Of a stretch of 38,255 bases of DNA, positions 1 through 8,268 are shown piece by piece. The stretch is taken from NCBI GenBank assembly GCA_964426655.1, contig CAYRQT010000020.1, positions 1 to 38,255 on the forward strand, given 5' to 3'. This stretch comes from RGIG8306 sp964426655 (lineage in GTDB: Bacteria; Bacillota; Clostridia; Lachnospirales; Lachnospiraceae). Position numbers and translations under genes: made by a program. Under the pieces are notes generated by a model. It had not been told where the DNA came from. It saw nothing but the letters and a program-made list of their open reading frames with translations, and did not search any database. Numbering within the stretch: position 1 is the stretch's first letter; every line of letters starts with the position of its first letter.

Positions 1-32
1 TTTTCTTTCGAAAATCATGATGCATTGAAATA

Positions 33-95
33 TGTTATTCAGTTATCAAGGTGCACTAGCTAAATGATTATAGCACTTTGCGAAAAGCTTGTCAA
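33..95 (-). promoter_or_regulatory. Sigma-A promoter P1 with leader, reading out of the window
   Basis: On the minus strand there is a perfect TTGACA (95-90), a 17-base spacer and a perfect TATAAT (72-67). Transcription would start near base 60 and leave the window at its left edge. The transcribed leader at 52-33 reads CCTTGATAACTGAATAACA, which resembles leader and spacer sequences of Firmicutes rRNA operons. A strong consensus promoter, a second tandem copy upstream and this leader suggest that a ribosomal RNA operon lies just to the left. That destination is an inference, because no rRNA sequence is inside the window. Confidence 0.7.
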
Positions 96-214
96 GATAT
101 TTTTTAATTAATCTAGCTAATTTGCATTTTCCAATGCATATTGTCTGATATTTTCAAGATAATGTACAAAATAATCAAATGCATACAAACATTTTATGTT
201 TCGCAACGTCAGAA

Positions 215-243
215 AGTATAGCACTCTTCCTTCGGCTTGTCAA
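215..243 (-). promoter_or_regulatory. Sigma-A promoter P2, tandem copy of P1
   Basis: TTGACA (243-238) and TATACT (220-215) are separated by exactly 17 bases on the minus strand. The spacer begins AAGC and ends AGTGC as in P1, so the two are diverged copies 148 bases apart. The rest of 1-264 is AT-rich and holds no gene that I can support. Confidence 0.7.
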
Positions 244-264
244 CGCCTATTTTTCATTTCCTTT

Positions 265-296
265 TTAAAAAAAGCCCTCCTTGAAAGAGGGCTTTT
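265..296 (-). terminator. Rho-independent terminator of the two-component operon
   Basis: On the minus strand AAGCCCTC pairs with GAGGGCTT around a 7-base loop and runs into seven T residues. It lies 12 bases after the histidine kinase stop codon. Confidence 0.85.
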
Positions 297-307
297 ACGT
301 TGTTCCG

Positions 308-1744
308 TCAGCCTGAGGCATCCAGGCAGAACCAGAATTTTACCCCATATTCCGTATTCTCAACACCATAAGGTTTGCAGTGAGCTTCCATAATGGCTTT
401 TACAATAGAAAGGCCAATACCGTTGCCCCCATATTCCCGGGTCCTTGCCTTATCCACCTTATAAAATTTTTCCCATACTTTATCCAGATCTTCCTGGGGA
501 ATCGGTTTTCCCGTGTTTTCTACGCTGATACAATACATGTTGTCCCTGGGCGTTATTTCTATCAGAATTTCTTTTTTCCCATCCACATGGTTTAAGGCAT
601 TGCTAAAGTAATTGGAAATGACCTCTTCTATCTTATATTCATCCCCATATACATATCTGGGTTCATATTCTGTAAAAATGACCGTAACATCCTTTTGCGA
701 AATCACCAGTCCAGATGCATGAATCACGCCCCGGATCAGTTCCACAATATCAAACCGTTCCAGCTGCAGCTGATCCTTTCCTGACTCCAGTTGATTAAGG
801 GACAGCAGTTTTGTGACCATCCGATTCATCTTCTGGGCTTCATCAATAATGACTTCACAGTAATAGTTTACATCTTCCGGATTTTCCATGACCCCAATCT
901 GTACCCCTTCCGCATATCCCTGGATCAAAGATATGGGGGTTTTCAGCTCGTGGGTAACATTTGAAAGAAAGTCCCTTCGCATCTGATCAATTTCTTCCTT
1001 TTCCTGAATATCCTTTTGCAGCTCCAGGTTGGCTGTCTTCAGCTCTGTAATGGTGTTTTCCAGTTTTGTGGACAGTTCATTTAAATCCCTGCCCAATTCT
1101 CCCACTTCATCCGTTGCATTTCCCGTATATTTAACAGAAAAATCCATCTCTGCCATCTTTCTGGAGATATGCTTCAGCTGCACCAGGGGTTTGGTAGTGC
1201 TGCTTACCGCAAAATAAATCAAAATACTTCCGAGAACCAAAGTGGCCAATCCCACATACATGTAAAACTGATTAGAAATATTTACGCTTTCCCTAACACT
1301 GATGATGGGCATACGCAGTAAATAAGTGGCCCCATCTGACAGATAGCCCCAGGTCTCCAGGTAAGAATTACCAGAATCCTTATCATTAAAACGAATAATT
1401 TCCCCCGGTTCTGAAGCGCCGCTGATCCGAATGATGTTTAGGCGTTCCAGCATGCTGGGGGTATCATATCTGGAAGAACTATATGCAGAATTTTGCCACA
1501 CAACTACACCACGTATATTGGATGTAAGCTGAATCTGATCCAGCAGCTGATAAATGGCATCCGAAACATCTTCTGATTCAATGGTAGCCGAAATTTCTTT
1601 TTGAATATCCAGCATTATTTTTTCCTTCGAAATCAGATAAAATTTTTCCAAATAAAGGCTGTTTATGGCAATCCCGATACAGATGGCCACACTGAGCACC
1701 AGAATAAATGCCATTGTCAGCTTAGCCCTTAACGAGATTTTCAT
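308..1744 (-). CDS. Membrane sensor histidine kinase with HAMP domain
   Basis: This 478-residue protein is the sensor of a two-component pair and phosphorylates the response regulator encoded just upstream. Residues 10-31 and about 161-181 are membrane helices that flank an extracytoplasmic sensing region of roughly 130 residues. A HAMP linker follows (about 182-235). The HisKA phosphoacceptor is His265 in FLSNVTHELKTP. The ATP-binding domain shows the N box (SNYFSNALNHV, about 377-387), VENTGKPI (G1) and GGNGIGLSIVKA (G2). All catalytic motifs are intact. The architecture is that of VanS/PhoR-type kinases, but the signal cannot be deduced from the sequence. The gene starts 34 bases after the regulator and ends at a clear terminator, so it closes the operon. 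Confidence 0.93.
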   Translation of the reverse strand: MKISLRAKLTMAFILVLSVAICIGIAINSLYLEKFYLISKEKIMLDIQKEISATIESEDVSDAIYQLLDQIQLTSNIRGVVVWQNSAYSSSRYDTPSMLERLNIIRISGASEPGEIIRFNDKDSGNSYLETWGYLSDGATYLLRMPIISVRESVNISNQFYMYVGLATLVLGSILIYFAVSSTTKPLVQLKHISRKMAEMDFSVKYTGNATDEVGELGRDLNELSTKLENTITELKTANLELQKDIQEKEEIDQMRRDFLSNVTHELKTPISLIQGYAEGVQIGVMENPEDVNYYCEVIIDEAQKMNRMVTKLLSLNQLESGKDQLQLERFDIVELIRGVIHASGLVISQKDVTVIFTEYEPRYVYGDEYKIEEVISNYFSNALNHVDGKKEILIEITPRDNMYCISVENTGKPIPQEDLDKVWEKFYKVDKARTREYGGNGIGLSIVKAIMEAHCKPYGVENTEYGVKFWFCLDASG

Positions 1745-1778
1745 AAACAGCCTCCAAGTTCTTCCCCGTCAGACTCAA

Positions 1779-2459
1779 TCATGCCTGGGGCACCTCAAAT
1801 TTATAACCCATTCCCCAGATGGTATGGATGTAATCTCCTTTGCTTCCCAGTTTGCTTCGCAGCTTCTTCACATGGGTATCAATGGTACGGGCATCTCCGA
1901 AATAATCGTAATTCCATACATTGTTCAGTATTTTCTCTCTGGATAGGGCGATGCCCTGGTTTTCCACAAAATATGACAGCAGCTCAAATTCCTTAAAACT
2001 AAGATCCACTCGTTCCCCATCTATGGTCACCAGGTGGGCTGCTTTATCCAGCAAAATACCCCCTACTTCCATAACCTCGGTCTTCAAGGCATTCGTCCGT
2101 CGCAGAAGAGAATTCACCCGGGCCATCAGGATTTTAGGACTGAAGGGTTTGGAGATGTATTCATCCACACCCAACTCAAAACCAAGAAGTTCATCTCTCT
2201 CGTCTGATTTGGCCGTCAGCATGATAATGGGCACTTTGGCATGTTTACGAATTTCCCGGACCAATTGCCATCCATCCATTCTTGGCATCATGACATCACA
2301 GATAATCAGGTCAATTTTCTTTTCCGAAACGAATATTTCCAGTGCTTCTTCCCCATCGGCTGCTTCCACGCAGGCAAAATCCTCCCGTACCAGAAAATCC
2401 CGTACCAATTTGCGAATCCGGCTTTCATCATCTACTACCAGTACCTTTAAACGATCCAT
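1779..2459 (-). CDS. OmpR/PhoB-family response regulator
   Basis: This 226-residue regulator has an N-terminal receiver domain with the acidic pocket (VVDDE) and the phosphoacceptor Asp55 in LIICDVMMP. The conserved Lys is in SKPFSPKIL. The C-terminal winged-helix DNA-binding domain (about 130-224) ends with the typical DTHVKKLRSKLG and IHTIWGMGYKFE segments. It pairs with the downstream kinase. A strong GGGGAGGAA ribosome binding site precedes the ATG. A direct repeat upstream (2509-2526) could be its own binding site. The targets are unknown. Confidence 0.95.
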   Translation of the reverse strand: MDRLKVLVVDDESRIRKLVRDFLVREDFACVEAADGEEALEIFVSEKKIDLIICDVMMPRMDGWQLVREIRKHAKVPIIMLTAKSDERDELLGFELGVDEYISKPFSPKILMARVNSLLRRTNALKTEVMEVGGILLDKAAHLVTIDGERVDLSFKEFELLSYFVENQGIALSREKILNNVWNYDYFGDARTIDTHVKKLRSKLGSKGDYIHTIWGMGYKFEVPQA

Positions 2460-2508
2460 CCTATTCCTCCCCGCTCACAAATTTCCTTTTGCCTTCAAAT
2501 TAACATGG

Positions 2509-2526
2509 ATCTATGATGAATCTGTG
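2509..2526 (-). promoter_or_regulatory. Candidate direct-repeat operator for the OmpR-family regulator
   Basis: On the minus strand CACAGAT and CATAGAT occur 11 bases apart, ahead of the response-regulator gene. OmpR/PhoB-family dimers typically bind head-to-tail repeats with 10-11 base spacing. Autoregulation is an inference from position and spacing only. Confidence 0.3.
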
Positions 2527-2543
2527 AAAAAATGGTGAGAATT

Positions 2544-2915
2544 CTATGCCTGACACAGAAAAGCCATCTCCCCCTCAGCTATAGTCATGCGCATTTCAAA
2601 TACGCCGGCCAGATTGGCATACCGGGTATGCAGCTCTTTATCCTTATTATGATGAAAAGTCCTGACGACAAAGGGCGTAAAAGGAGCAAGACCTGTAAAA
2701 GTAACTTTAATCATCAATGCCTCATCATAGGTGTTTTTGAAACAGCCCACCACCTTTTTCTGGCTGTCTCTGCACAAATGATACCCGTCCCCTTCCTCAA
2801 AGGATTCCACCATGGGGTAATGCAGCAGGGATGCATACTCTGCCATCCATTTTGCATGGCCCTCTATGGGATTTGTGGGCTGCAGGGTGTTGGATACAAT
2901 AGCCAGTTCTTTCAT
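2544..2915 (-). CDS. Small hypothetical protein
   Basis: I do not recognise this 123-residue protein. It is soluble, has no signal peptide or membrane helix, and is acidic in the middle (ESFEEGDGYHLC) with three cysteines. The reading frame is open from the ATG at 2915, but a 10-base run of N starts five bases upstream. The ribosome binding site is hidden, and a longer N-terminus cannot be excluded. It lies about 20 bases after ung and 85 bases before the response regulator, with no terminator on either side, so it is probably co-transcribed with both. The compact frame and conserved-looking composition make a real gene likely. Confidence 0.65.
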   Translation of the reverse strand: MKELAIVSNTLQPTNPIEGHAKWMAEYASLLHYPMVESFEEGDGYHLCRDSQKKVVGCFKNTYDEALMIKVTFTGLAPFTPFVVRTFHHNKDKELHTRYANLAGVFEMRMTIAEGEMAFLCQA

Positions 2916-2919
2916 GAAA

Positions 2920-2929
2920 NNNNNNNNNN
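2920..2929. other. Sequence gap (10 N)
   Basis: Ten unresolved bases lie between ung and the small hypothetical gene. They hide the ribosome binding site of the latter. Confidence 0.99.
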
Positions 2930-2934
2930 TTTAT

Positions 2935-3609
2935 TTAAATATTGGGAATCTGCCAATTTACCGGAACAATTCCCCTCTCTCCCAGAAATGTGTTGGCTTT
3001 ACTGAAATGCCCACATCCAAGAAAGCCCCTGTAAGCAGAAAGAGGGCTGGGATGGGGTGCTTCCAGCACCAGATGCATGGGATTGGTCAACATCTCTTTT
3101 TTTCGGCGGGCCGGACTACCCCAGAGCATGAATACAATGGGACGATCTATTTGATTGATGGCTTTAATAGCCGCATCTGTAAAGGTCTCCCAACCTATAT
3201 TGCGATGGGAATTTGCCTGATGGGCCCGGACCGTCAGCACCGTGTTTAAAAGCAGGACGCCCTGTTTTGCCCAGGGCACAAGGCATCCATTGTTTGGGAT
3301 GTAACAGCCGCAATCCGATTCCAGTTCCTTGTAGATGTTTACCAGGGAAGGGGGGATTTCCACTCCTGGCTTAACGGAAAAGCAAAGTCCCTGGGCCTGA
3401 TTTTCTCCATGATAGGGATCCTGTCCAAGAATCACCACCTTCACCTGACTAAGGGGTGTCAGATCAAATGCCGCATACAAATCCTGGGGCAGAGGAAAAA
3501 CCTGTCTGGTTTCATATTCTTTTTTCACAGTCAGATACAGCTGCCTGTAGTAAGGTTTTTTAAATTCCACCTCCAGCACGGGCAGCCAGTCATTGGTAAT
3601 GCCGGCCAT
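2935..3609 (-). CDS. ung: Uracil-DNA glycosylase, family 1
   Basis: This enzyme removes uracil from DNA and starts base-excision repair. The 224-residue length is normal for the family. The water-activating loop VVILGQDPYHG carries catalytic Asp64. The uracil-binding segment LLLNTVLTVR follows (about 119-128), and the leucine-intercalation loop HPSPLSAYRGFLG holds His186. All diagnostic motifs are intact. An AAAGGAG-like ribosome binding site precedes the ATG. The gene starts 26 bases after the polymerase-like membrane gene and is followed by the small unknown gene, so it is probably part of a mixed operon. Confidence 0.97.
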   Translation of the reverse strand: MAGITNDWLPVLEVEFKKPYYRQLYLTVKKEYETRQVFPLPQDLYAAFDLTPLSQVKVVILGQDPYHGENQAQGLCFSVKPGVEIPPSLVNIYKELESDCGCYIPNNGCLVPWAKQGVLLLNTVLTVRAHQANSHRNIGWETFTDAAIKAINQIDRPIVFMLWGSPARRKKEMLTNPMHLVLEAPHPSPLSAYRGFLGCGHFSKANTFLGERGIVPVNWQIPNI

Positions 3610-3635
3610 GATTGTCTTTCGCTCCTTTTCTTTCC

Positions 3636-5144
3636 TTACAGTTTAACATGTTTGGGTGAACTTGTCCATGTTCCACTGGCATCCAAAACCTCAAACTCCT
3701 TTTTCGGATCTGGCTTTAGGTCTGCAAACAGCATAAGAAGAAAAACATTATAAGCCATGTCCAGAAGGTGGTGTTCCATCATACACTGCAAAGCGATAAT
3801 TGTCATTAGTGACATGGCAAATAGCTGCTGATGCTTCATCAGTCTATATTGTATCCCTGTTGTCCAAAAAAGTGATAAAGAAAACATCAAAAATCCGTTT
3901 TCAAGAAGAACTTTGACATAAGATGCATCTATAAAGAAGTATTTAGAGAATATTTCCTGAATCTCTTCAGCCGTTAGACTATCCAGAATTATCTTATGAA
4001 TCTTCAGTTGAGGATTCAAAATACATGTAAGAACTATACCGGTTAAAGCAGCTATCATCACGGTGGTTGGATACATCCACACTGGTGCTCTTTTTTTCAA
4101 CAGAAAAAACAGGACAATAAGGACGGTCAAAATTATGACTGCCCAAAAGCTATCCGTAGAGTCAAAATTCTGAAATTGGACCATAGAAGATATCTCATCT
4201 AATATTCCTGCTGATCCTATTTCCGGAATATTGATTCCCCAAAAAGTAACCGGATATTTAATTAATGCGATAAATCCCATTGTAAACCTGTCATGACTAA
4301 TTTTCCCCAATATATTACGCAAAAAATCTCCGGAAATTGCATACAGCACCAGAAAAGCAAAAGAAATGGCTGTACATATAACATAGGAGAAAATCATCAA
4401 AGAAGTCATCCAGTTTTTTTCAACCATTCAGCTGCCTTTTTATATCTGATCCATACAATGGATATCATAAAAAGCAACAGCATCATCATCAAATTCCCCC
4501 TGGCTTTAATCCATATGCCGTTCCACAAAATAGCCACCATAAGAATGAACATACTCAGTTTGGGGTACTGATTCAAATATAAATAAGTGGCTAGTAAAAG
4601 GAGGAACAAAAGATGGGCTCCAAATTCCAGCACATAAACCATCCCAAATGCATATCTGCCTTTTATACTGAAATTCACAATAAGTCCTAATTGAGAAGCC
4701 AGAAAAGTCAAAAAAACAAAACCGAACCAACCGCCAAGGCAAGTTTTGCAATTTTATAAAATGGACGTTTATATATTCCTACGGTATAAAGTGCAGTGAG
4801 CAAAAAATAATAGGAGGAATCGTCAACCTTTACCCAATAATAGATATACGAAAAAAAGAGGAAGGAAAAACGGATGATTGTTTTTTTATTTCTTCATTAT
4901 ATCTCCAGCTTTTTAAATCAGAAATCTCAAAAATTTGTGCAAAAACAACACCAATCAAAAACAAATACGCTATTCCATCCAAAATTAAAATTGTATCACT
5001 GGACTGTATGTATTCAAACATGGTATCCCGAAGAAACATTATGGAAAAATGAACGGAAAAGCAACAATAGAAAATATAATCCCCGACAATTTTATGTTTT
5101 GTGTACCATATTTTATAGGCCTTAAATTTCTTATACATTGACAT
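3636..5144 (-). pseudogene. Polysaccharide (Wzy-like) polymerase-type membrane protein, split by three frame breaks
   Basis: Read as one gene this encodes a hydrophobic protein of about 500 residues with many membrane helices. The late segment MEHHLLDMAYNVFLLMLFAD is of a type seen near the C-terminus of oligosaccharide repeat-unit polymerases. The present sequence has three stops or frame changes, near 4883 (after NEEIKK), near 4712 (before LTFLASQLG) and near 4412 (after AAEWLKK). Each lies at a run of exactly seven A or T, and adding one base to each run restores one continuous frame. The start at 5144 follows a GGGGGG stretch; a TTG at 5237 is a weaker alternative. The region is more AT-rich than its neighbours and no other capsule gene is present. 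Polymerase identity is moderate. Whether the gene is truly dead or carries sequencing errors is discussed in the findings. Confidence 0.6.
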
Positions 5145-5281
5145 TTTATCCCCCCGCCGGAAAACCATGTGCCAGATTACATCACTTGTTCGTTTTCTCC
5201 TGCCAAATGCTTTCTCAGATAGTCTACTATATTTCAACTAAACATTCCACAGAAAAATACTCAAGCGTAGAAAAATGCGTA

Positions 5282-5312
5282 GAAAAAGCCCCTCCCACTT
5301 AGGGGAGAGGCT
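5282..5312 (-). terminator. Terminator of the fucose isomerase-like gene
   Basis: On the minus strand AGCCTCTCCC pairs with GGGAGGGGCT (one G-T pair) around CTAAGT, followed by TTTTTCT. It begins 18 bases after the stop codon at 5330. Confidence 0.9.
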
Positions 5313-5329
5313 AAAATGAAATCATTGTA

Positions 5330-6823
5330 TCACCGGATATAAAAAGGATTTTCTGTTCTATACAGCATCCCCTTTGGCTGATTGAACCCAATGTCTTCCA
5401 CGCCCAACAGCTTGAAAATTTCAAAAACAGCTTTTCCGTAATGGTCAAAAGCCACGGCTCCATGGTGGGGGAAATTTTTCTCAATGAGCACATGACGGTA
5501 GAATCTGGCCATTTCCGGAATGGCAAAAACGGCAATAGAGCCAAAGGATTTGGTGGCCACCGGCAGAATTTCCCCATTGGCCACATACCCTTTCAATTTG
5601 GCATCTGCCGTGCTTTGTAACCGGAAAAAGGTGATTTTACCAGGGGCTATATCCCCTTCCAGGGTGCCATAGGTAAATTCCTCCGGCAGTGTGCGGGAGG
5701 AATTAACCNNNNNNNNNNNNNNNNNNNNNNGCAGAAGGAAAGTTTTCCCGGAGCGGTATTGCCACAGTGAAAGCCCATAAAGGTTTCATTCAGGGCATAA
5801 GGGTATTTCCCTGCAATGGATTCCTTATACATATCTGCGGGAACCGTATTGTTGATGTCCAGGATCGTGACCGTATCCCCACTCACACAGGTACCAATGT
5901 ATTCGCTTAAGGCGCCGTATATATCCACCTCACAGGCCACCGGCATCCCTTTGGCTGCCAGGCGTCCATTCACATAGCAGGGCACGAATTTGAACTGGGT
6001 CTGAAAGGCAGGCCAGCACTTATTGGCAAAAATCACATGAGCCCTGGAGCCTTTATTGGCTTCTGCCCAGTCTGTGAGGGTGAGTTCATACTGGGCCAGT
6101 GTGGGCAGAATGGATTGCATGGTATTGCCCTGTCCAAGTTCGGCCGCCATTTCCGCTACAACAGCTGGAATCCTTTCATCCTTTTCATGGGCATTAAATG
6201 CTGCATACAAATCCAGTTCCGAGTTTTCCTGGATCTCCACCCCCATATTATACAGCTGCTTAATAGGGGCATTGCAGGCCAGAAAATCCTGGGGACGCGG
6301 ACCAAAGGAAATGATTTTTAATTGTGAAAGGCCCAGCAGTGTGCGGGCAATGGGTAAAAACTCCCGGATTCGCTCTGCCAGCTCAGAGGCCGTTCCCACC
6401 GGCTCCTCCGGAATATAGGCTTTCAGATTTCTAAGAGCCAGGTTATAGCTGGCATTGAGCATGCCGCAGTAGGCATCTCCACGATCATCCTGTAATTTGT
6501 CCCCCGCTTCTTCGGCGGCAGCCACATACATGNNNNNNNNNNCCTCCGAAATATTTGCACAGCAGGGTTTCTGCGGTTTCCGGTCCCAAATTTCCCAAAA
6601 ACACCACCAGTGCATTACACCCTGCTGTTTTTACCTGCTCCAGGGCCAGAAGCATATCCTCTTCTTTTTCAATGATGGTGGGACATTCATATAAAATCCC
6701 TGCACCGTAGCGGGTTTCATAAGCACTGACCAGTTCCTGTTGTCTGCGTCTGGACAAAGACATGGGGAAGCAGTCCCGGCTTACGGCCACGACGCCAATT
6801 TTTACCTCCGGAATATTCTGCAT
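5330..6823 (-). CDS. L-fucose/L-arabinose isomerase-family protein (interrupted by two sequence gaps)
   Basis: The protein belongs to the FucI-like sugar isomerase family, which interconverts aldoses and ketoses with a divalent metal. The N-terminal part (IGVVAVSRDCFPMSLSRRR), the middle part with the likely metal ligands (ACEVDIYGAL, TILDIN, GFHCGNT) and the C-terminal part (GAVAFDHYGKAVFEIFKLLG) are all present. They lie in three different frames, and the frame changes exactly at the N runs 6533-6542 and 5709-5730. The breaks are therefore wrong gap lengths rather than mutations. The full protein is about 495 residues. The ATG at 6823 is chosen because it follows AAAGGAGG; an ATG further upstream lacks such a site. 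It stands alone with its own promoter and terminator. The true substrate could be fucose, arabinose or another sugar. Confidence 0.85.
5709..5730. other. Sequence gap (22 N)
   Basis: Unresolved bases lie inside the isomerase gene. The frame differs on the two sides, so the true gap length is not 22 modulo 3. Confidence 0.99.
6533..6542. other. Sequence gap (10 N)
   Basis: Unresolved bases lie inside the isomerase gene between KYFG and MYVAAAEEAG. The frame changes across the gap. Confidence 0.99.
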
Positions 6824-6844
6824 AAAAAGTCCTCCTTTTGTGTT

Positions 6845-6858
6845 CCGATTCCAATCGG
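6845..6858. promoter_or_regulatory. Candidate operator palindrome in the isomerase leader
   Basis: CCGATT and AATCGG form a 6+6 base inverted repeat with a 2-base centre. It lies between the -10 box at 6867-6872 and the ribosome binding site, where a sugar-responsive repressor could block transcription. No regulator gene is adjacent, so this is inference. Confidence 0.35.
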
Positions 6859-6866
6859 TTTTTTCC

Positions 6867-6895
6867 ATTATATCCCCGTCCCCCCCTCTAAACAA
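6867..6895 (-). promoter_or_regulatory. Sigma-A promoter of the isomerase-like gene
   Basis: On the minus strand TTGTTT (6895-6890), a 17-base spacer and a perfect TATAAT (6872-6867) lie 44 bases before the start codon. Confidence 0.65.
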
Positions 6896-6939
6896 TGGAC
6901 TTTTTTTCCTTCTTTTTATACTTTTCTACAATTTTCATT

Positions 6940-6972
6940 AAAAAAAACACCGCCGGAACAAGTCCGACGGTG
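6940..6972 (-). terminator. Terminator at the end of the pilus/one-carbon operon
   Basis: On the minus strand CACCGTCGGA pairs with TCCGGCGGTG around a short loop and is followed by eight T residues. It lies 17 bases after the glyA stop and closes the long operon. Confidence 0.93.
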
Positions 6973-6989
6973 CCTGGTTATCATTGGTT

Positions 6990-8231
6990 TTACCGATACA
7001 AAGGATATTTATCTGTCAGGGTCTTCACCAAAGCTTTTGCCGCTTCCACACCCTCTTCTTTTTTCGTTACGGTCTGGAAAATAGCCTCTGCCACCACATC
7101 CATATCTGCCTCTTTAAAGCCTCTGGAGGTTACTGCTGCACTCCCCAGCCGAATGCCGCTGGTCACAAAAGGAGATGCCGGATCATTGGGAATGGTGTTT
7201 TTGTTGCAGGTGATATTGGCGGTGTCCAGAAGTTTCTCACAATCCTTACCTGTAATATTCTGATTCAACAGGTTGACCAGCATCAGATGGTTATCTGTTC
7301 CACCGGATACAAGTGCAAATCCTCTGGACAGCAGGCCGCCAGCAAGGGCTTTGCTGTTTTCCAGAATCTGCTCCTGATATACTTTAAAGGAAGGGTCCAG
7401 CGCTTCTTTTAACGCCACTGCCTTAGCCGCAATCACATGCATCAAAGGGCCCCCCTGAATACCGGGGAAAATGGCCTTGTTAAAATTGAACTTTTCATTC
7501 ACCTCTGCACTGGACATAATCATGCCCCCACGGGGACCTCTTAGGGTCTTGTGGGTGGTAGTGGTGGTCACATGGGCATATGGAATGGGGCTGGGATGAA
7601 GGCCCGTGGCCACAAGCCCTGCAATATGGGCAATATCCGCCATTAATACAGCCCCTACTTCATCTGCAATTTCACGGAATTTTTCAAAATCAATGATCCT
7701 GGCATAAGCGGATGCGCCGCACACAATCATTTTGGGCTTGCATTCCAGCGCGATTTTACGTACCTCATCATAGTCGATGAACCCATCTTCATTGACGCCA
7801 TAGGGTACGCAGTGAAAATACTTGCCTGACATGTTCACCGGGCTGCCATGAGAAAGATGTCCCCCATGGGCCAGGCTCATACCCATATATGTGTCACCTG
7901 GATTCATTACCGCAAAGAATACGGCCATATTGGCCTGTGCACCGGAATGAGGCTGCACGTTCACGTACTCACAGCCAAAAAGCGCTTTTGCCCGGGCAAT
8001 GGCCAGATTTTCTGCCACATCCACCCATTCACAGCCACCGTAATACCGTTTTCCGGGATACCCTTCCGCATACTTATTGGTCAGGGGGCTGCCCATGGCG
8101 GCCATAACAGCCTTGCTGACAAAGTTTTCGGAAGCAATTAATTCAATGTGACTGTTCTGTCTGTTTATTTCTCCGGTAATGGCATCTGCAATTTCCGGAT
8201 CCACCTTAGTGATTTCTTCAAAGCTAAACAT
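6990..8231 (-). CDS. glyA: Serine hydroxymethyltransferase
   Basis: This pyridoxal-phosphate enzyme converts serine and tetrahydrofolate to glycine and 5,10-methylene-tetrahydrofolate, the main entry of one-carbon units. The 413-residue length is typical. The cofactor lysine is Lys228 in TTTTTHKTLRGPRGG, and the N-terminal ELIASENFVS and YAEGYPGKRYYGG motifs are intact. A GGAGG site precedes the ATG at 8231. It lies 37 bases after folD and is the last gene before a strong terminator. It also has its own extended -10 promoter, so it can be expressed apart from the pilus operon. Confidence 0.98.
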   Translation of the reverse strand: MFSFEEITKVDPEIADAITGEINRQNSHIELIASENFVSKAVMAAMGSPLTNKYAEGYPGKRYYGGCEWVDVAENLAIARAKALFGCEYVNVQPHSGAQANMAVFFAVMNPGDTYMGMSLAHGGHLSHGSPVNMSGKYFHCVPYGVNEDGFIDYDEVRKIALECKPKMIVCGASAYARIIDFEKFREIADEVGAVLMADIAHIAGLVATGLHPSPIPYAHVTTTTTHKTLRGPRGGMIMSSAEVNEKFNFNKAIFPGIQGGPLMHVIAAKAVALKEALDPSFKVYQEQILENSKALAGGLLSRGFALVSGGTDNHLMLVNLLNQNITGKDCEKLLDTANITCNKNTIPNDPASPFVTSGIRLGSAAVTSRGFKEADMDVVAEAIFQTVTKKEEGVEAAKALVKTLTDKYPLYR

Positions 8232-8252
8232 AATGCCCTCCTATTCCGCTTT

Positions 8253-8261
8253 ATTATAGCA
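8253..8261 (-). promoter_or_regulatory. Internal extended -10 promoter for glyA
   Basis: The minus strand reads TGC directly before a perfect TATAAT (8258-8253), an extended -10 element, in the folD-glyA gap. The -35 region is weak (TGTTCA). It would give glyA expression independent of the upstream operon. Confidence 0.5.
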
Positions 8262-8268
8262 CATCCTT

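Noticed and set aside
1921..2538. 205-residue plus-strand frame over the response regulator
   Set aside because: It is a Ser/Arg-rich antisense shadow of a well-supported gene.
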